Assembly (NCBI GenBank): GCA_905250125.1
Contig: CAJNOL010000174.1
Location: 153,111 to 217,110 of the forward strand
DNA: 64,000 nt
Direction: 5' to 3'
From: Rotaria sordida
Lineage: Eukaryota > Rotifera > Eurotatoria > Philodinida > Philodinidae
The position numbers and the translations under genes are program-made. The notes under the pieces were generated by a model. The model was not told where the DNA came from. It did no database searches and saw only the letters and a program-made list of their open reading frames with translations. Positions 60,655 to 64,000 of the stretch are shown here, piece after piece (the stretch's first letter is position 1; each line of letters opens with the position of its first letter).

Positions 60655-63328
60655 TTATTGATAAACACCAGACGCAGCTTTAATAGCAGCTTCAGCACAA
60701 TCAATTTCAATTTGTGCTTCAGCTTTTTGCTTCTCGTCTTTAGCTGCTCCTAATCGACGTTGAGCTTCAGATAGAGCATCGTGTGCAGCCTAAATTCAAT
60801 TACAAAATAATTTTATTTGTTCTTTTTTTAAAGGAATATTTTTTTCTTCTTTACTTTAGAATCAATATTTTCAATAGCTGTTGCTTCTTCAGCTAATAAT
60901 TGAACTGTTGAATCTGGATGAACTGCGATTGAACCACTACTTACTAAAAAATAATAAATTTTTTACAGATAATCAAAGAAATTCAATTGATAAAAAAAAA
61001 CCAAATTTATTGATTGTGCCTATAGATCACTTGGAGATTGTTGTGTATAAAACTTTTAATTAATGATTTATTCAATGGGTTGAAAAAAAAGGCATTATTG
61101 TACACTTTAAATTACAAGGTAGACATATAGAGCTAAGTTCTGTGGTTTATTTATTAATCCTTCAAGTATCAGCGTACAGAATTCAGTAGAATTTTTTAAT
61201 GATTGACGAAAATAAGAAAATCATCGAAATGTGATGATGTAGTTTTGTTGGATGACCTTAAATATGTTATTCATTTTGTTTGTACGTATATGAGAAGTGT
61301 AAAATAAATGAAATGACTTGAGGGTAAAGCGTAGGTGTGAAGTTTTGTTGACAATATTTACCCCATGGATACTTTCCTCTACATTTTAATTGCTATATTT
61401 TTATATTATTATAACGGCTATTAACCACATAAGTTATGGTAGAATGGGCGATCCTTGATTTCTCATCCATATCTCACTATGTGTTTTTCAATAGTAAATA
61501 TTCTGAATTATTCGAATTATATAATTGTTAAGCCTCATACATTGTATATATAATCAGAAGATCTTTTATGGTATCTGGTGTCGTATTCCTCAGTTAAGTT
61601 TTGAATTTTTTTTTAATGAGGACTTCAAACTTCAAAAATGACGTTTGGATACTTTTTGTTTTATCAGCAAATAATTATTCATAACATTAAAAATGATATG
61701 AAGTACTTGTCAGCTATCTATATATAATCTGAGTTAATTATCTTGTAAGATTAAATCAAAAATATCTAAGATTCTTAATTCTGTTATATGCAATTTAGTT
61801 AGGTGACTTTTTGAGGACATATGACCTCATGTAAACGACTTAGTTCTGTTTAATAGTAAAAGTCATATATCATAATCAAATTCATATTTTTCATTCTCAT
61901 TATTTTCCTTCCTGAATAATTCAACAATGCATCTAATTTCCAAATTCCTTCTGTTCTATTGAAATTTCAATAACACATTTATGAAAAAAAAACTATATAG
62001 TTCTTTATCTCGCCAACGCATTTTTGTAGAAATGGCTCGACTAACTCATTGAATAAGAAAATTATAAGTCTAGAAACATTTGTCATATTTAGAAGCAATT
62101 AAAACGTTAATATTTGAAAAATTAACAATGACGTAAGGAACTAACGAGAGAACTTTTCCAGATACCTCCTACGGATTTCAATTTGTTTTTTGTTTACAGA
62201 TACTACATACTATTCTAGTGAAAGCTCTAAAAGTATTTGATTCCTGTTGGGACTTGGTGAAACTATTAAATTCTTAATATGTTTATTTTACCAGAGACCT
62301 CTATAGGACTCTAGGTTTTCGATAAATTCATGCTTATGAATTTTATCTTGAAACTACATTCATTTCAAGATTTCAAATATAGTAGCTTGTGTTAAGTATT
62401 TTAGAGCGTGAAGACGTCATTTCTTCAAGATACGAACTTTTCAAAATATTTTTGTATGATTTACTATACTTCAGAAAGCATCTATGTTTGAAAAGTTCAT
62501 AGCTCGGAGATACAAACCTTTTTAAGGCTTTCACAAGAATACTATGCAGTGTCTGTAAGCAGAAACACGTTAAAATCGGAAGCGGAAATCTCAGGAGGTT
62601 GCTTCATTAGGATACTATGTGATTGTTAATGTTTCGAGTATTAATCCCTTTGAGTACCAATACTCGATCATGATAATTAGGGAGTTCTAAATTTATATGA
62701 TCATTGTATCAACAGCGAATGTTAATCATTCAACAAAGTTAGTCTTGCCTTTTAATAAGACAGATATTTATAGGCTTATAACTCTACCGTACTTTTTCAC
62801 TATAAATATATTGATTATACAAAATGAATTCGAACTGCTAGACAACTCATTATCTTCCATTGTAATAATTGAAATATCCAAAACAAAAATTTATTTACCG
62901 AAAAATCGTTTTGTATTTCCATCTAATTCAAAGACCGAGACAACACCTGGTTTAAGTACACCAAGAATTGGTACATGATGAGCTAGAAAAATTTACAAGT
63001 TCAAATATATATTGTCTTTTGTCTCTTTTTATTTCACATACCAAGAATACCCATATTACCACTCATTGTAGGAACATCAATTTGACGAACATTCTTTGCT
63101 TGAGTATAAAAAACCTAAATAAAAGTATACTTTTACATTTAGTCCTTTTTTTTTAATGTCATAATAATATACTTCAGATGGTGAAGCAAATGTAAAAAGC
63201 ATATCTGCCGCTGATCCTGATGCTGGTGCAGCTGATGTAGCTTGTGTACGTGCCGACATTAGTCTAAAAACAGGATTACGACTTGCTGTTGCAGTTCGAA
63301 TTAAAAAACGGGTAGCAGCCATAGCCAT
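60655..63328 (-). CDS. ATP5F1D: Mitochondrial F1 ATP synthase subunit delta
   Basis: Five exons in transcription order: 63173-63328, 63042-63114, 62899-62982, 60855-60943 and 60655-60789. Phases agree, giving 178 residues (human precursor 168). Residues 1-40 are rich in Ala, Arg, Thr and Ser without acids, a typical mitochondrial presequence. The beta-sandwich has DVPTMSGNMGIL, AHHVPILGVLKPGVV and VSSGSIAVHPDSTVQLLAEEA, the family signature. The C-terminal helical hairpin (EAQRRLGAAKDEKQKAEAQI) follows. It belongs to the central stalk of ATP synthase with gamma and epsilon. Its start is 207 bp after the UQCRH stop, and its stop is 170 bp before the epoxide hydrolase ATG. AATAAA overlaps the stop codon. 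Confidence 0.95.
62140..62620. repeat. Foldback element in ATP5F1D intron 3
   Basis: The left end (62147 onward) reads TAACGAGAGAACTTTTCC, then a GATTTCAATTTG block and TTTACAGATACTACATACTA. The reverse complement of 62510-62620 reads TAATGAAGCAACCTCCTGAG, then a GATTTTAACGTG block and CTTACAGACACTGCATAGTA. Arms are about 105 bp with about 270 bp between them. The same inner motif occurs in the hairpin at 51165-51315. Confidence 0.8.
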
Positions 63329-63355
63329 CTGTAGAAGAATAAACAAAAACGAGGT
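63322..63355 (-). other. Splice acceptor directly at the ATP5F1D ATG (candidate trans-splice site)
   Basis: On the minus strand, TTTGTTTATTCTTCTACAG is followed immediately by ATGGC. The upstream UQCRH stop is only 207 bp away. The site has the same layout as the one before the epoxide hydrolase. Confidence 0.55.
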
Positions 63356-63534
63356 CTAATTCCAATTTACTCACTCAGGTTCAACCGAAAAAAGAAAAAA
63401 AAACCCGAAAACGAAAGAACGTGTTTTGTTGTTATTTATCTTGTACAAAAAAAGAAAGAAATGGATATTCAGAATAGGGAAAATAGCGTTGGACATATAT
63501 CTACGACTAAAACTAAATGTCTCTATTGTGATAA

Positions 63535-63929
63535 TTATTTCACATATTTGAATATATGTGGTGACCACTAAAAAGAAATAAAAAACAAATATATATATCA
63601 TAATTTATATTGTTTTTATTTTTTCTTACACATTCATCAACACAATGAAGAAAATCCAATAATTCTTCATTACATGTTTCTTTAGTATATGATTTGCTAT
63701 TGACTCTATCCGTACATGCTTGTAAACGATGTTTATATTTTTCACATCCATGATCGTCACTACATAATTCTTTTAATTTTGTTAAAGGATCCTATTTGAT
63801 TAGAAGAAAAGCAAAACAAGAATTTGTTTTTTCTTTTCCTATTTTTAAACATACAGTATCACCAATTCCTTTCATTTCTTTTTCAATATGACTATCATTA
63901 AAATGATGTTTATGTCCAGAAATACCCAT
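63535..63929 (-). CDS. UQCRH: Cytochrome bc1 complex hinge protein (complex III subunit 6)
   Basis: Three exons in transcription order: 63855-63929, 63630-63791 and 63535-63567. Phases agree, giving 89 residues (human precursor 91). Cysteines are in the twin CX9C-like pattern of the family: ELCSDDHGCEKYKHRLQACTDRV, then ETCNEELLDFLHCVDEC. The last exon encodes only about 10 residues, WSPHIFKYVK, matching the short family tail after the final cysteine. The protein sits on the intermembrane side of complex III and helps cytochrome c1 dock cytochrome c. It is the first gene of the minus-strand cluster. A splice acceptor (TTCTTCTTCTGAAG) lies about 40 bp before its ATG. Confidence 0.9.
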
Positions 63930-64000
63930 GATAATTAAACAAAAAGTTTTGCTTTTTTTTTTTTAATCTTCAGAAGAAGAAGAAGAAAAAAACAGAAAGC

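Overview
The window is eukaryotic, metazoan nuclear DNA. It is strongly AT-rich and dense in A/T homopolymers. Its spliceosomal introns fall into two size classes: most are about 45 to 250 bp, and a minority are about 0.7 to 2 kb. No rRNA, tRNA or CRISPR array is visible. A bdelloid rotifer (Rotaria or Adineta-like) is my best guess, from the intron pattern, the coding style rich in Asn, Gln, Thr and Ser, and the mix of families. This is inference; no single diagnostic marker proves it. There is one 10-base assembly gap at 38042-38051.

Layout. 1-6533 is gene-free, low-complexity DNA. 6534-14904 (+) is an eight-exon C2H2 zinc-finger gene whose N-terminus carries an RRKQxxP motif like the NuRD-binding motif of SALL, FOG and BCL11 proteins. 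16765-17790 is a decayed copy of the neighbouring DUF4139 gene, and the intact two-exon DUF4139 secreted protein is at 18674-20174 (-). 20416-22671 (-) is a transglutaminase-like, KY-type protein. 22672-25965 is intergenic with a Tc1/mariner remnant. 25966-28810 (-) is a divergent A/B-type cyclin with a destruction box. 29114-29528 is a MITE, followed by a broken mariner transposase at 29760-30780. 32889-34079 (+) is a coiled-coil protein with a propeller-like C-terminal part, 35706-36179 (+) an A20/AN1 zinc-finger protein, and 37221-38173 (+) a single-pass membrane protein. About 5 kb of intergenic DNA follows, containing one copy of a hAT-type MITE.

43180-63929 is a run of four tightly packed genes on the minus strand. 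In transcription order they are UQCRH (complex III hinge), ATP5F1D (F1 ATP synthase delta), an EPHX1-like microsomal epoxide hydrolase, and RICTOR (mTORC2). The gaps between them are only about 207, 170 and 337 bp. ATP5F1D and the epoxide hydrolase each have a strong splice acceptor directly against the ATG, which suggests SL trans-splicing of downstream genes. The RICTOR model has 28 exons, stays in frame throughout and encodes about 1625 residues.

The most unusual signal is in the long introns. Most introns over about 0.7 kb hold an inverted-repeat (foldback) element or another dispersed repeat. Several foldbacks share a terminal consensus close to TAACGAGRGAAYNTTYYCAR, so they look like one family of non-autonomous elements living inside introns. 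A separate foldback of about 1.8 kb fills the first intron of the epoxide hydrolase gene. A 570-bp hAT-type element with a perfect 8-bp target-site duplication sits in a RICTOR intron.
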